From Solea solea (lineage: Eukaryota > Chordata > Actinopteri > Pleuronectiformes > Soleidae): 64,000 bases of DNA. How positions within the stretch are numbered: position 1 is the first letter of the stretch; every line of letters begins with the position of its first letter. The stretch is from NCBI RefSeq assembly GCF_958295425.1, contig NC_081153.1, positions 1,350,613 through 1,414,612 on the forward strand. Reading direction: 5' to 3'. Positions 22,809 to 35,500 of this stretch are shown here, piece after piece. The position numbers were made by a program, and so were the translations under genes. The notes below the pieces were generated by a model. It was given only the letters and a program-made list of their open reading frames with translations, made no database searches and had not been told where the DNA came from.

Positions 22809-23175
22809 TTATCACGCAACACGGTGGTGTAGTGGTTAGCACTCTCGCTGCAAGACCCGGGTTGGAACAAGGGCCTTTCTGCATAGAGTTTGCATGTTCT
22901 CCCTGTGTGTGTGTGGGTTCTCTCCGGGTTCTCCGGCTTCCTCCCACAGCCCAAAAACATGCAATGTGGGGTTTAGGTAAATCGGATACTCTAAATTGAC
23001 CATAGGAGTGAGTGTGAGAGTGAATGGTTGTTTGTCTCTATCTGTGTGTGGCCCTGCGATGGACTGGCGAACTGTCCAGGGTGTACCCCGCCTATCGCCC
23101 GATGTAGCTGAGATTGGCACAGCACCCCCCGCGACCCTCTGGTGGAGGATAAAGTGGTAGATGATGATGACTGAT
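22809..23175 (+). mobile_element. tRNA-derived SINE, copy 1
   Basis: Starts CACGGTGGTGTAGTGGTTAG (A-box type) with a B-box-like GGGTTGGAACAAG. The body is the common fish repeat with TTTGCATGTTCTCC, TCCTCCCACAGCCCAAAAAC, CTCTAAATTGACC and CCTGCGATGGACTGGCGA, with an ATGATGATGACTGA tail. It is not a functional tRNA because no cloverleaf 3' half follows the B box. Confidence 0.85.
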
Positions 23176-23186
23176 GACTGATGATA

Positions 23187-23550
23187 TTATCACGCAACAC
23201 GGTGGTGTAGTGGTTAGCACTCTCGCTGCAAGACCCGGGTTGGAACAAGGGCCTTTCTGCATAGAGTTTGCATGTTCTCCCCGTGTGTGTGTGGGTTTTC
23301 TCTGAGTTCTCCAGGTTCCTCCCACAGCCCAAAAACATGCAATGTGGGGTTTAGGTAAATTGGATACTCTAAATTGACCATAGGAGTGAGTGTGAGAGTG
23401 AATGGTTGTTTGTCTCTATCTGTGTGTGGCCCTGCGATGGACTGGCGAACTGTCCAGGGTGTACCCCACCTATCGCCCGATGTAGCTGAGATTGGCACAG
23501 CACCCCCTGCGACCCTCTGGTGGAGGATAAATGATGATGATGATGACTGA
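23187..23550 (+). mobile_element. tRNA-derived SINE, copy 2 (tandem duplicate)
   Basis: Almost identical to the copy 378 bases to the left, and preceded by the same GATATTATCACGCAAC flank. The pair arose by tandem duplication including flanking minisatellite, not by two insertions. Confidence 0.87.
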
Positions 23551-23551
23551 T

Positions 23552-24380
23552 TGATGATATTATCACGATATATTGAAGTTACGATACGATATTATCCCGA
23601 TATATTAAAGTTACTTAAGTCACAATACAATATTATCACGATATATTGAAGTTACAATACCATATTATCACAATATATTAAAGTTACTTAAGTCACAATA
23701 CGATATTATCACGATATATTGAAGTTACAATACAATATTATTACGATATATTAAAGTTACGATACAATATTATCACATTATATTGAAGTTACGATACAAT
23801 ATTATCACGATATATTGAAGTTACGATACAATACTATCACGATATATTGGATTTAGGATACAATATTATCACGATATATTGAAGTTACGATACAGTATTA
23901 TCACAATATATTAAAGTTACTTAAGTCACAATACGATATATCACGATATATTGAAGTTACGATACAATATTATCTCAATATATTGAAGTTGCGATACAAT
24001 ATTATCACGATATATTGAAGTTACGATAAGATACTATCACGATATATTGAAGTTACGATAAGATATTATCACGATATATTGAAGTTACGATACAATATTA
24101 TCACGATATATTGAAGTTACGATAAGATATTATCACGATATATTGAAGTTACGATACAATATTATCACGATATAATTGAAGTTACGATAAGATATTATCA
24201 CGATATATTGAAGTTACGATAAGATATTATCACGATATATTGAAGTTACGATACAATATTATCACATTATATTAAAGTTACTTTAGATATATTGAAGTTG
24301 CAATTTATTTAAGCCACAATACAATATTGTCATGATATGTTTAAGTCATGATAGGATATTAACATGATATTTCAGTCACG
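23552..24380. repeat. 32-bp minisatellite just upstream of gnb3 exon 2
   Basis: About 23 units built from GATACAATATTATCACG and ATATATTGAAGTTAC. Related units also occur at 22767-22810 left of the SINE pair, so the SINEs sit inside the array. It ends about 130 bases before the acceptor of the first coding exon. Confidence 0.92.
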
Positions 24381-24547
24381 ATACGATAAGAGTCCAGTCC
24401 GGAGACTTTTCCTGCACCAAAGCTCAAACGTTATTAAAGTTTCATGGATTCACAAACTTTTTCCTCAAAGTTCAAACTTTTTTCTCGTTGTTGTTTTTGA
24501 TTCACAGGCTAATTTTCCGTCAGTAACATCCCCTAGCAACCGCCGCC

Positions 24548-27500
24548 ATGGCAGCTGAGAAGGCTGAAATAGATGCACTGAAAAAGGAGTGCGACGGCCT
24601 CCGCACAAAGATCGAGGTGAGCGCCTCCTGCAGGCCAACACACACATCTGATTTTAATTTCCTCAAAAGAGAAGAAAAAAGTGTTTTCATCATTTTACAA
24701 ATTTGCAAATTCACACTTTTATTATTTTACTGTAAAACAAAAAACTATTTATTTATATAACGTGTGGTTTACTTATTCATCTTATTAATATTGGGTTTCA
24801 CAGAATTTGAAGTAAAAGACATAGTCAGAAGAATTAAATCTTCTGTGAGTTATGAAGTGAGTGGAGTTCTCCTCTCTCTCCACTAGGCGGCCCGTAAGGC
24901 TATGAATGACAGCTCTATGACTGACGCGGCAGGAGGCGTCGACGCTGTGGGACGAGTGCAGCTCAAACTCAGGAAGACGCTCAAAGGTCACCTGGCCAAA
25001 ATCTACGCCATGCACTGGGCGGCTGACTCCAGGTGAGAGTGTCAGTAAACTAAGGGGCGGGGCTTAGCCAGCCAGCAGGGGGCGTGTCAGATGTTTATGC
25101 TGCCTTCCGTTTACGTTAACTGCGTTTCCAGTTGAGAAGCCGTAAGAAAATAAGGACATAAACGGGCTAGCCAACATTTTTTTTGGTTCCCAGAACCTTC
25201 AGGGAACGTTGTGGGAATGTTCCCTGAAGCTCCACCCAGGTTCTCCTGTGGTATGGTAACCTTCCCCTAATGTTAGTTTTTAGTTGCACATTCAGTTCCC
25301 AGAACATTCCCCTAACGTTACTTTTCTACAACCTTCATACAACCTTTAGAGAACATTCTCTTTTGATTCCCAGAACATCAACTCGGAAATTCCGACTTGT
25401 AACTACAACTGGAACGCACCATTAGGCTCCACTTTATGTAGCTGTCATGTCGGCCATCTTAATTTAAACTCACAGGTTAATGGTAATGTAGTTTGATTTT
25501 TAATATTGATATTTAAACCCTTTTTTGGAGTGAAATCTAAAACAGTTTTGTTTTAATGTTTCTAATGTTTTTAAATGTTTCTAATGAGTCGTCTTCTTTT
25601 CCGTGTCTCAGACAAATGGTCAGCGCGTCACAGGACGGCAAGCTGCTCATCTGGGACACGTTCACAGGAAACAAGGTGAGTCGCGCTCACACACACACAC
25701 ACACACACAAGAATGTTGTGCACGGTGTAAACAAATGGTTTTTTTTGCCAGCTGATCGCTGTGCCTCTAAAGTCGGCGTGGGTGATGAGCGTGGCCTTCG
25801 CTCCCTCTGGTAACCTGGTGGCCAGTGGAGGTCTGGACAACATCTGCACCGTCTACAACATCAAGGCCGCCAGCCCCAAGACGCTGAGAGAGCTGGACGC
25901 ACACACAGGTGAGGACACGAATCTGAGGGCAAAAAAAATAAAAGACTAAACACACGATGGTCACATGATTGTTTCTCGGTTTCTGCCAGGTTATCTATCC
26001 TGCTGCCGTTTCCTCAGCGACTCTGAGATCCTGACCGCCTCTGGTGACACCACCTGGTGAGAATCACACCTCATTCAGCCACGCATATATTCATCATCCA
26101 GTCATCCATTCATCTATTAACGTATCGATCCAATCATCCATGCATTCATGTGTCCATGCATCTATGCACTCATATATCCATGTGTCTATACATTCATGTG
26201 TCCATGCATTCATGTATTCATGCATTCATGTGTCCATGCATTCATGTATCCATGCATTCATATATCCATGCATTCATGTATCCATGCATTCATGTGTCCA
26301 TGCATTCATATATCCATGCATTCATGTGTCCATGCATTCATATATCCATGCATTCATGCGTCCATGTATCTATGCATTCATGCGTCCATGCATTCATGTG
26401 TCCATGCATTCATGTATCTAAGCATTCATGTGTCCAGGCATTCATGTGTCCATGCATTCATGTATCCATGCATTCATGTGTCCATGCATTCATGTGTCCA
26501 TGCATTCATGTGTCCTTGAATTCATGTGTCCATGCATTCATGTATCCATGCATTCATGTGTCCATGCATTCATGTATCTAAGCATTCATGTGTCCATGCA
26601 TTCATGTATCCATGCATTCATATATTCATGCATTCATATATCCATGCATTCATATAACATGCATTCATGTGTCCATGCATTCATATATCCATGCATTCAT
26701 GTGTCCATGCATTCATGCATCATGTGTCCATGCATTCATGTGTCCATGCATTCATGTGTCCATACATTCATATATCCATGCATTCATATATCCATGCATT
26801 CATGTATCCATGCATTCATGTGTCCATGCATTCATGTATCTATGCATTTATGTGTCCATGCATTCATGTATCTATGCATTCATGTGTCCATGCATTCATA
26901 TATCCATGCATTCATGCGTCCATGTATCTATGCATTCATGCGTCCATGCATTCATGTGTCCATGCATTCATGTGTCCATGCATTCATGTATCTAAGCATT
27001 CATGTGTCCAGGCATTCATGTGTCCATGCGTTCATATATCCATGCATTCATATAACCATGCATTCATGTGTCCATGCATTCATATATCCATGCATTCATG
27101 TGTCCATGCATTCATATATCCCTGCATTCATGTATCCATGCATCATGTGTCCATGCATTCATGTGTCCATGCATTCATGTATCCATACATTCATATATCC
27201 ATGCATTCATGTATCCATGCATTCATATATCCATGCATTCATATATCCATGCATTCATGTGTCCATGCATTCATGTATCCATGCATTCATATATCATGCA
27301 TTCATATAACCATGCATTCATGTGTCCATGCATTCATATATCCATGCATTCATGTGTCCATGCATTCATATATCCATGCATTCATGTATCCATGCATCCA
27401 TGCGTTCATGTGTCCATGCATCCATGCGTTCATGTGTCCATGCATTCATGTGTCCATGCATTCATGTATCCATGCATCCATGCGTTCATGTGTCGTCATG

Positions 27501-28348
27501 TTTTTCATAAAGAACTCAGGCATTTATTTATTACAGAACACTGTCTCTGGTCATCTGCGTTGTCACTTTATCCACGAGGGAAGATCTCTTCAGTCTGATT
27601 TAGTTCATCAGATGAACTAAATGAAAACTGCGCCATCAATCAAACAAAATCACACTAACCCTATGACAAAGAACAACTTTAGTATTTATCGAGTCATTTA
27701 TTTAGCTAATATGATATAAAATACAAATGAAAGTAATTTATTTTAAGAGATCTGTACCTCAAGTGGGGGGGGCGCAATCATTTTTGGGGGCGGGCCCAGC
27801 CCCCTACGGCCCGCCCATAGCGACAGGTGTGTCCATGTATCCTGTTGTTTGAATGCATCAGTCAGTGTTTCGTCATCGTCGCTCTAACAGAAGTTCAGAG
27901 CAGATACAGAATCAAACCTGGAACCTGAAAACTCCTGTAGAGTTTCTGTCGGGTGTGACGTGTCCACCTCTGTCCTCTCAGCTGCCTGTGGGACCTGGAG
28001 ACCGGCAAACAGAAGATCGTCTTCACCAACCACATCGGGGACTGCATGTCTCTGGCTCTGTCCCCCGACGGCAACACCTTCATCTCTGGAGCCTGTGACT
28101 CTCTGGCCAAGCTGTGGGACCTGAGGGAAGGAACATGCAAGCAGACGTTCAGTGGACACACCAGTGACATCAACGCCATCTCTGTGAGACACACACACAC
28201 ACACACACACACACACCAGTGACATCAACGCCATCTCTGTGAGACACACACACACACACACACACACACACCAGTGACATCAACGCCATCTCTGTGAGAC
28301 ACACACACACACACACACACCAGTGACATCAACGCCATCTCTGTGAGA

Positions 28349-28394
<46 letters not shown>

Positions 28395-28588
28395 AGTGAC
28401 ATCAACGCCATCTCTGTGAGACACACACACACACACACACACCAGTGACATCAACGCCATCTCTGTGAGAGACACACACACACACACACACACACACACC
28501 AGTGACATCAACGCCATCTCTGTGAGACACACACACACACACACACATACACACACACACACCAGTGACATCAACGCCATCTATGTGA

Positions 28589-28626
<38 letters not shown>

Positions 28627-28651
28627 AGTGACATCAACGCCATCTCTGTGA

Positions 28652-28689
<38 letters not shown>

Positions 28690-28715
28690 AGTGACATCAA
28701 CGCCATCTCTGTGAG

Positions 28716-28750
<35 letters not shown>

Positions 28751-29568
28751 AGTTGCTCCATCACTGAGTTCAAATGTCTGATTTGAGTGAATTTGGCTTT
28801 TAAAATCCTTCGTTCAGATTGACTTCAGTGACACAAAGTGACCACACGAGGCAGCAGAGGACCAGCAGCTACTGTGTGTGATGTTAAAATCCCTGATTTT
28901 CTCTCTGAGGTTTGGTGTGTGAGAGTGAGTGTTTTACAAACGTCAGTTTCCTGTTGTAAAGTCTGTGTCACAGTGACATCACAGACTTAAACTAAGTCTA
29001 ATTTGATCAGTCAAGTCTTTTCTTCCGTGGCTAAAATCCGTTTTTCCTGTTGTTGTCGGTGAGTGAGTGACGTCAGTGTGGAAGTGTGTGAACGTCTTTT
29101 TGTTCGTGTTGGTGTTCACTGTGTGAAGTCTTCCTCCTCTTCCTCAGTTCTTCCCCAGTGGAAACGCCGTCATCACAGGCTCCGACGACTGCAGCTGTAA
29201 GATGTACGACCTGCGCGCCGACCAGGAAGTGACCGGTTACCAGGACTCAAGCCTGAATGCCGGCGTCACGTCTGTGGCTCTGTCCAACTCCGGCCGCCTC
29301 ATCTTCGCCGGCTACGACGACTTCAACTGTCACATCTGGGACACGCTGAAGGGCGAGAAAGTCGGTGAGTGACGCCGGCGTCTGAGTTACAGAGAGTTTC
29401 CCTCTCTGGTTTCCTTTCCTTTGCTCTTACTCCCTTTGTTGTCTCCGTCTCTCTGCTGCAGGCGTTCTGTCCGGACATGACAACAGAGTGAGCTGCACCG
29501 GCGTCCCTGAGGACGGCATGGGCGTCTGCACAGGATCCTGGGACAGTTTCCTCAAACTGTGGAACTGA
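24548..29568 (+). CDS. gnb3: G protein beta-3 subunit (cone transducin beta), 342 aa
   Basis: Coding exons: 24548-24616, 24887-25032, 25612-25675, 25752-25908, 25990-26056, 27982-28183, 29148-29364, 29462-29568 (1,029 nt). The N-terminal coiled coil (about 1-40) that binds G-gamma is followed by seven WD40 blades; blocks such as [42 protein letters not shown] and [11 protein letters not shown] are Gbeta hallmarks. The [15 protein letters not shown] start matches fish Gnb3 rather than MSELDQL-type Gnb1/2. In photoreceptors GNB3 pairs with gamma-T2 and cone alpha-transducin in phototransduction. The protein has four extra N-terminal residues and two fewer in exon 5 than the 340-aa mammalian protein. 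The exon 7 donor is the first of ten tandem copies (28155-28710). gnb3a versus gnb3b is not resolved. Confidence 0.96.
25687..25709. repeat. (CA)n in gnb3 intron 4
   Basis: About 11 CA units starting 11 bases after the donor of the 64-nt exon; this intron is only 76 bases long. Confidence 0.9.
26139..27495. repeat. 16-bp minisatellite in gnb3 intron 6
   Basis: About 85 units of TTCATGTGTCCATGCA with TGTATCC and TATATCC variants. As 16 is not a multiple of three, all three plus frames read the same residue pattern ([16 protein letters not shown]). These long frames are artefacts of the repeat. Confidence 0.95.
28155..28745 (+). repeat. Ten-copy duplication of the gnb3 exon 7 end and splice donor
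   Basis: The last 24 coding bases of exon 7 (CCAGTGACATCAACGCC then ATCTCT), the donor GTGAGA and a CA run recur ten times. Exon-end positions of the copies are 28183, 28238, 28293, 28342, 28415, 28464, 28521, 28584, 28647 and 28710. Spacing of 49-73 bases depends on CA length. Copy 8 has TAT for TCT; copy 10 has GTGAGT, a better donor consensus than the GTGAGA of copy 1. Read-through from copy 1 meets TGA at 28220-28222, so only the first donor gives a full-length protein. Confidence 0.96.
28725..29005 (+). mobile_element. Palindromic MITE, copy E (gnb3 intron 7)
   Basis: GGAGTTGCTCCATCACTGAG, AAGTGACCACACGAGGCAGC, AATCCCTGATTTTCTCTCTG and the right arm ending CACAGACTTAAACTAAGTCT. The left arm appears to merge with the terminal CA run of the donor array. 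Confidence 0.75.
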
Positions 29569-29669
29569 GGCTGGAGGAAGAGGAGGAGGAGGAGGAGGAG
29601 GAAGAGATGCAGCTCTGTTAGCGCCGTCTGCTTCTTTCTCTCCTTAAATGTAAATGTTGAATGATATCC

Positions 29670-29675
29670 AATAAA
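29670..29675 (+). promoter_or_regulatory. gnb3 polyadenylation signal
   Basis: AATAAA 102 bases after the gnb3 stop codon, in ATCCAATAAAAGCAG. The position suits a short 3' UTR. Confidence 0.7.
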
Positions 29676-29699
29676 AGCAGCAGGTAAACGCTGAGCGAT

Positions 29700-30575
29700 G
29701 TGTTTTCACTGTAAGAGAGAGAGAGAGAGTTTTCATACGTGGAGACAGAAAAGAATCAAATCACTTAAAAATATAGCACGTCATTTTATTCCAAAAGAAT
29801 TACTGAGCAGAAAACCAGCTCCAGTGTCAATATAACAAAGTGTGAAAACTGTAGCAGCACAGATTTATTTTTATTGTCTTTATTGCACTTATTTTAGACC
29901 AAAGATTGACATGTACATTTATTTCTATTTTAGAGTTGAACACTTTAGGATGAAGAGTTGATGTACAGCGTCTTTATTCCCCCCCCGTTTTTTTAAACAG
30001 TGCGGCGGCCATCTTGGGGCAAACAAGATGGCTGCTGCTGCTGTTTTTGGTGACTCAGCGTAAATAAAAAGAGTGATGGACATGACATTCTGTGGACTCT
30101 GTAAAAACCTGTAAAACTGTATTTTACTCCCCAGGTTCAGCTGTGATCAGTTTCTCTGTAAAAAAAACTAAGACAAAAATCTTTATAATAAACATAGAAT
30201 TCTGCATCAACAACAACGTCCGAGTCTGTGAGTGTGAAAACGGGAAGTTCATTTTAAGTTTGTGGACAAAATCAAGTCATCATTTCCAGGTTTGACAAAC
30301 ACGGATACAATATAATATATATATATATACTGTATATACATGTTTATTTATATGTTTATTTCGGTCATGTCAGTTAGATCACTCATCATCACACATCATC
30401 TTAGTGTAGTTCATACAATACACATAACTGAAAGGGAAAGCGGGAGAAGCAAAAGCTTATCTAGTCCCGCCCCCATTACCCACAGAATACATATATTCAT
30501 CGTACAATACATAAGTATATATACTTATATACTGTACATATATATATGTGTATATAGAAGAAGAAGAAGAAGAAG
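29700..30575. other. gnb3-LINE spacer, no gene seen
   Basis: AT-rich intergenic DNA with short TA and GAA tracts near 30310-30575. No coding region or named repeat recognised. Confidence 0.4.
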
Positions 30576-30577
30576 TG

Positions 30578-31865
30578 TGATGGTGCCCATTTTTAAGAAT
30601 AAGGGAGATGTTCAGAATTGCAGTAACTATAGAGGAATAAAGTTGATGAGCCGTACAATGAAGTTATGGGAAAGAGTAGTGGAAACTAGACTGAGAGTAG
30701 AAGTCAGCATTTGTGAGCAACAGTATGGTTTCATGCCTAGAAAGAGTACTACAGATGCAGTATTTGCTTTAAGAATGCTGGTAGACAAATACAGAGAAGG
30801 TCAGAGGGAGCTGCATTGTGCCTTTGTAGATCTGGAAAAAGCCTATGACAGGGTGCAGAGAGAGGAACTATGGTACTGTATGAGGAAGTCTGGAGTGGCA
30901 GAGAAGTATGTTAGACTGGTGCAGGACATGTAGGCCAACTGTGAGACAGCGGTGAGGTGTGACAGAGAAGGTGGAGGTGGAGGTGGGACTACATCAGGGT
31001 TCGGCTCTGAGTCCCTTCTTGTTGGTGGTGGTGATGGACAGACTGACAGATGAGGTTAGACAGGAATCTCCATGGACTATGATGTTTGCAGATGACATTG
31101 TGATCTGTGGTGAGAGCAGAGACCAGGTGGAGGAAAAGCTCCAGAGGTGGAGATATGCTCTAGAAAGGAGAGGAATGAAGGTTAGTCGCAGCAAGACAGA
31201 ATATATGTGTGTGAATGAGAGGAACCCAAGTGGAACCATGAGGCTTCAGGGAGTGGAGATAAAGAAGGTGGAGGATTTGAAGTATTTAGGGTCAACAGTC
31301 CAGAGCAGTGCAGATTGTGGAAAAGAGGTGAAGAAACATGTTCAAGCTGGTTGGAATGGGTGGAGAAAAGTGTCAGGGGTAATGTGTGATAAAAGAGTAT
31401 CAGTCAGAATGAAAGGAAAGATATAAAAGACAGTGGTGAGACCAGCGATGCTGTATGGTCTAGAGACAGTGGCACTGAGGAAAAGACAGGAAGCAGAGCT
31501 GGAGGTTGCAGAGATGAAGATGTTGAGGTTCTCTTTGGGAGTGACGAAGATGGATAGGATCAGGAATGAGTCAATCAGAGGAACAGCACATGTTAGATGT
31601 TTTGGAGATAAGGTCAGAGAGGCCAGAATGAGATGGTTTGGTCATGTACAGAGGAGGGATAGTGAGTATATTGGTAGAAGGATGCTGGGGTTGGAACTGC
31701 CAGGCAGGAGGTCCAGAGGAAGACCAAAGAGAAGGTTTATGGATGTAGTGAAAGAGGACATGAAGTTAGTTGGTGTGAGAGAGGGGGATACAGAGAACAG
31801 GGTGAGATGGAGGAGGTTGATTCACTGTGGCGACCCCTGAAGGGAGCAGCCCAAAGGAAAAGAAG
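30578..31865 (+). mobile_element. 5'-truncated non-LTR retrotransposon (LINE) with broken RT
   Basis: The plus strand encodes the 3' half of a LINE. RT blocks are VPIFKNKGDVQNCSNYRGIKL, LEKAYDRV, GLHQGSALSPFLL and the catalytic FADD, followed by a C-terminal WFGHVQRR region. The frame changes between about 30907 and 30960, and a TAA stops it at 31424-31426 before it resumes in the same frame. The element begins abruptly after a GAA run and ends CCCAAAGGAAAAGAAGAAG followed by a TA microsatellite, as expected from target-primed integration with 5' truncation. RTE-like affinity is a guess. Inactive. Confidence 0.88.
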
Positions 31866-31866
31866 A

Positions 31867-32026
31867 AGAAATATATATATATATACACATATATGTGTAT
31901 ATATATACACATATATAGGTGTATATATATATATATATACATATGTATATATATATATAAATATATATATACATATGTATATATATATATACACCTATAT
32001 ATGTATATATATATACACATATATAG

Positions 32027-32062
<36 letters not shown>
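31867..32062. repeat. TATATACACATATA microsatellite
   Basis: Palindromic TA/TG/CA array forming the tail of the LINE. Both strands have long YIYI-type frames that are artefacts. Confidence 0.93.
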
Positions 32063-32065
<3 letters not shown>

Positions 32066-32079
32066 TTTTATTGAAATAA

Positions 32080-32509
32080 ATAAATATTTGGACACCTACA
32101 AACAGTCAGACTCCAACCTCCACGATGGCCAAGACCGAAGAGCTCTCTAAAGACACCAGAGACAAAATTGTAGACCTGCACAAGGCTGGGATGAGCAGAT
32201 AGAACAATAGGCAAGCAGCTTGGTGAGAAAAATTATTATTATTATTCGCAATTATTAGGAAATGGAAGACATACAAGGTCACTAAGAATCTTTCTCCGTC
32301 TGGGCCTCCATGCAAGATCTCACCTCGTGGGGGAAGAAATGATCTTGAGAACGGTGAAGAATCAGCCCAGAACTACACGGGGGGACCTGGTCAATGACCT
32401 GGTCAATGACCTGAAGAGAGCTGGGACCACAGTCACAAAGGTTACGGGAACAACACACTGCGTCGTCATGGATTGAAATCCTGCAGTGGCAGACGTGTCC
32501 CCCTGCTTA
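32080..32509 (+). mobile_element. Tc1/mariner-like element, left part with transposase remnant
   Basis: Starts near ATATTTGGACACCTACAAAC. ATGGCCAAGACC at 32125 begins a transposase N-terminus ([20 protein letters not shown]) that soon reaches stops. Further blocks are TGCAAGATCTCACCTCGTGG and CAGCCCAGAACTACACGG. These are the paired helix-turn-helix (DNA-binding) region of fish Tc1 transposases. Homology stops at CCCCTGCTTAA, where the satellite-founding sequence begins; the right end of the same element is at 42282-42560. Confidence 0.88.
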
Positions 32510-32534
32510 AAGGTGACATAGAATGCTTGAATCA

Positions 32535-35500
32535 CACATATATGTTAGTTATGGAGGTCTACTTACATATATTAACTTGTTTTCATGGTCACGTATATGT
32601 TAGTTATGGAGGTCTACTTACATATATTAACTTGTTTTCATGGTCACGTATATGTTAGTTATGGAGGTCTACTTACATATATTAACTTGTTTTCATGGTC
32701 ACGTATATGTTAGTTATGGAGGTCTACTTACATATACTAACTTGTTTTCATGGTCACGTATATGTTAGTTATGGAGGTCTGCTTACATATATTAACTTGT
32801 TTTCATGGTCACGTATATGTTAGTTATGGAGGTCTACTTACATATATTAACTTGTTTTCATGGTCACGTATATGTTAGTTATGGAGGTCTACTTACATAT
32901 ATTAACTTGTTTTCATGGTCACGTATATGTTAGTTATGGAGGTCTACTTACATATATTAACTTGTTTTCATGGTCACGTATATGTTAGTTATGGAGGTCT
33001 ACTTACATATATTAACTTGTTTTCATGGTCACGTATATGTTAGTTATGGAGGTCTACTTACATATATTAACTTGTTTTCATGGTCACGTATATGTTAGTT
33101 ATGGAGGTCTACTTACATATATTAACTTGTTTTCACGGTCACGTATATGTTAGTTATGGAGGTCTACTTACATATATTAACTTGTTTTCACGGTCACGTA
33201 TATGTTAGTTATGGAGGTCTACTTACATATATTAACTTGTTTTCATGGTCACGTATATGTTAGTTATGGAGGTCTACTTACATATATTAACTTGTTTTCA
33301 CGGTCACGTATATGTTAGTTATGGAGGTCTACTTACATATATTAACTTGTTTTCATGGTCACGTATATGTTAGTTATGGAGGTCTACTTACATATATTAA
33401 CTTGTTTTCACGGTCACGTATATGTTAGTTATGGAGGTCTACTTACATATATTAACTTGTCTTCATGGTCACGTATATGTTAGTTATGGAGGTCTACTTA
33501 CATATATTAACTTGTTTTCATGGTCACGTATATGTTAGTTATGGAGGTCTACTTACATATATTAACTTGTTTTCATGGTCACGTATATGTTAGTTATGGA
33601 GGTCTACTTACATATATTAACTTGTTTTCATGGTCACGTATATGTTAGTTATGGAGGTCTACTTACATATATTAACTTGTTTTCATGGTCACGTATATGT
33701 CAGTTATGGAGGTCTACTTACATATATTAACTTGTTTTCATGGTCACGTATATGTCAGTTATGGAGGTCTACTTACATATATTAACTTGTTTTCATGGTC
33801 ACGTATATGTCAGTTATGGAGGTCTACTTACATATATTAACTTGTTTTCATGGTCACGTATATGTCAGTTATGGAGGTCTACTTACATATATTAACTTGT
33901 TTTCATGGTCACGTATATGTTAGTTATGGAGGTCTACTTACATATATTAACTTGTTTTCATGGTCACGTATATGTCAGTTATGGAGGTCTACTTACATAT
34001 ATTAACTTGTGTTCATGGTCACGTATATGTCAGTGATGGAGGTCTACTTACATATATTAACTTGTTTTCATGGTCACGTATATGTTAGTTATGGAGGTCT
34101 ACTTACATATATTAACTTGTTTTCATGGTCACGTATATGTTAGTTATGGAGGTCTACTTACATATATTAACTTGTTTTCATGGTCACGTATATGTTAGTT
34201 ATGGAGGTCTACTTACATATATTAACTTGTTTTCATGGTCACGTATATGTTAGTTATGGAGGTCTACTTACATATATTAACTTGTTTTCATGGTCACGTA
34301 TATGTTAGTTATGGAGGTCTACTTACATATATTAACTTGTTTTCATGGTCACGTATATGTTAGTTATGGAGGTCTACTTACATATATTAACTTGTTTTCA
34401 TGGTCACGTAGATGTTAGTTATGGAGGTCCACTTACATATATTAACTTGTTTTCATGGTCACGTATATGTTAGTTATGGAGGTCTACTTACATATATTAA
34501 CTTGTTTTCATGGTCACGTATATGTTAGTTATGGAGGTCTACTTACATATATTAACTTGTGTTCATGTTCACGTATATGTTAGTTATGGAGGTCTACTTA
34601 CATATATTAACTTGTTTTCATGGTCACATATATGTTAGTTATGGAGGTCTACTTACATATATTAACTTGTGTTCATGGTCACGTATATGTTAGTTATGGA
34701 GGTCTACTTACATATATTAACTTGTGTTCATGTTCACGTATATGTTAGTTATGGAGGTCTACTTACATATATTAACTTGTGTTCATGTTCACGTATATGT
34801 TAGTTATGGAGGTCTACTTACATATATTAACTTGTCTTCATGGTCACATATATGTTAGTTATGGAGGTCTACTTACATATATTAACTTGTTTTCATGGTC
34901 ACATATATGTTAGTTATGGAGGTCTACTTACATACGTATATTAACTTGTTTTCATGGTCACGTATATGTTAGTTATGGAGGTCTACTTACATATATTAAC
35001 TTGTTTTCATGGTCACGTATATGTCAGTTATGGAGGTCTACTTACATATATTAACTTGTTTTCATGGTCACGTATATGTCAGTTACGGAGGTCTACTTAC
35101 ATATATTAACTTGTTTTCATGGTCACATATATGTTAGTTACAGAGGTCTACTTACATATATTAACTTGTTTTCATGGTCACATATATGTTAGTTACGGAG
35201 GTCTACTTACATATATTAACTTGTTTTCATGGTCACATATATATGTTAGTTACGGAGGTCTACTTACATATATTAACTTGTTTTCATGGTCACGTATATG
35301 TCAGTTACAGAGGTCTACTTACATATATTAACTTGTTTTCATGGTCACGTATATGTCAGTTACGGAGGTCTACTTACATATATTAACTTGTTTTCATGGT
35401 CACGTATATGTCAGTTACGGAGGTCTACTTACATATATTAACTTGTTTTCATGGTCACGTATATGTCAGTTACGGAGGTCTACTTACATATATTAACTTG

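Noticed and set aside
22821..22870. Possible functional tRNA gene (A- and B-box-like sequence)
   Set aside because: No foldable 3' half or acceptor stem; the sequence continues into the body of a fish SINE, and the same occurs in the duplicate copy.
26139..27495. Cysteine/histidine-rich frames of 120-317 codons in gnb3 intron 6
   Set aside because: All three plus frames give the same 16-residue pattern because the unit is 16 bases; it is a translated minisatellite.
28465..28767. Frame encoding SDINAIS separated by HT runs as an alternative Gbeta tail
   Set aside because: It is not in frame with exon 7; read-through from the real exon stops at 28220-28222.
30340..30577. N-terminal part of the frame preceding the LINE RT
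   Set aside because: LINE similarity begins only after the GAA run at about 30575; the preceding codons are flanking DNA in the same frame by chance.
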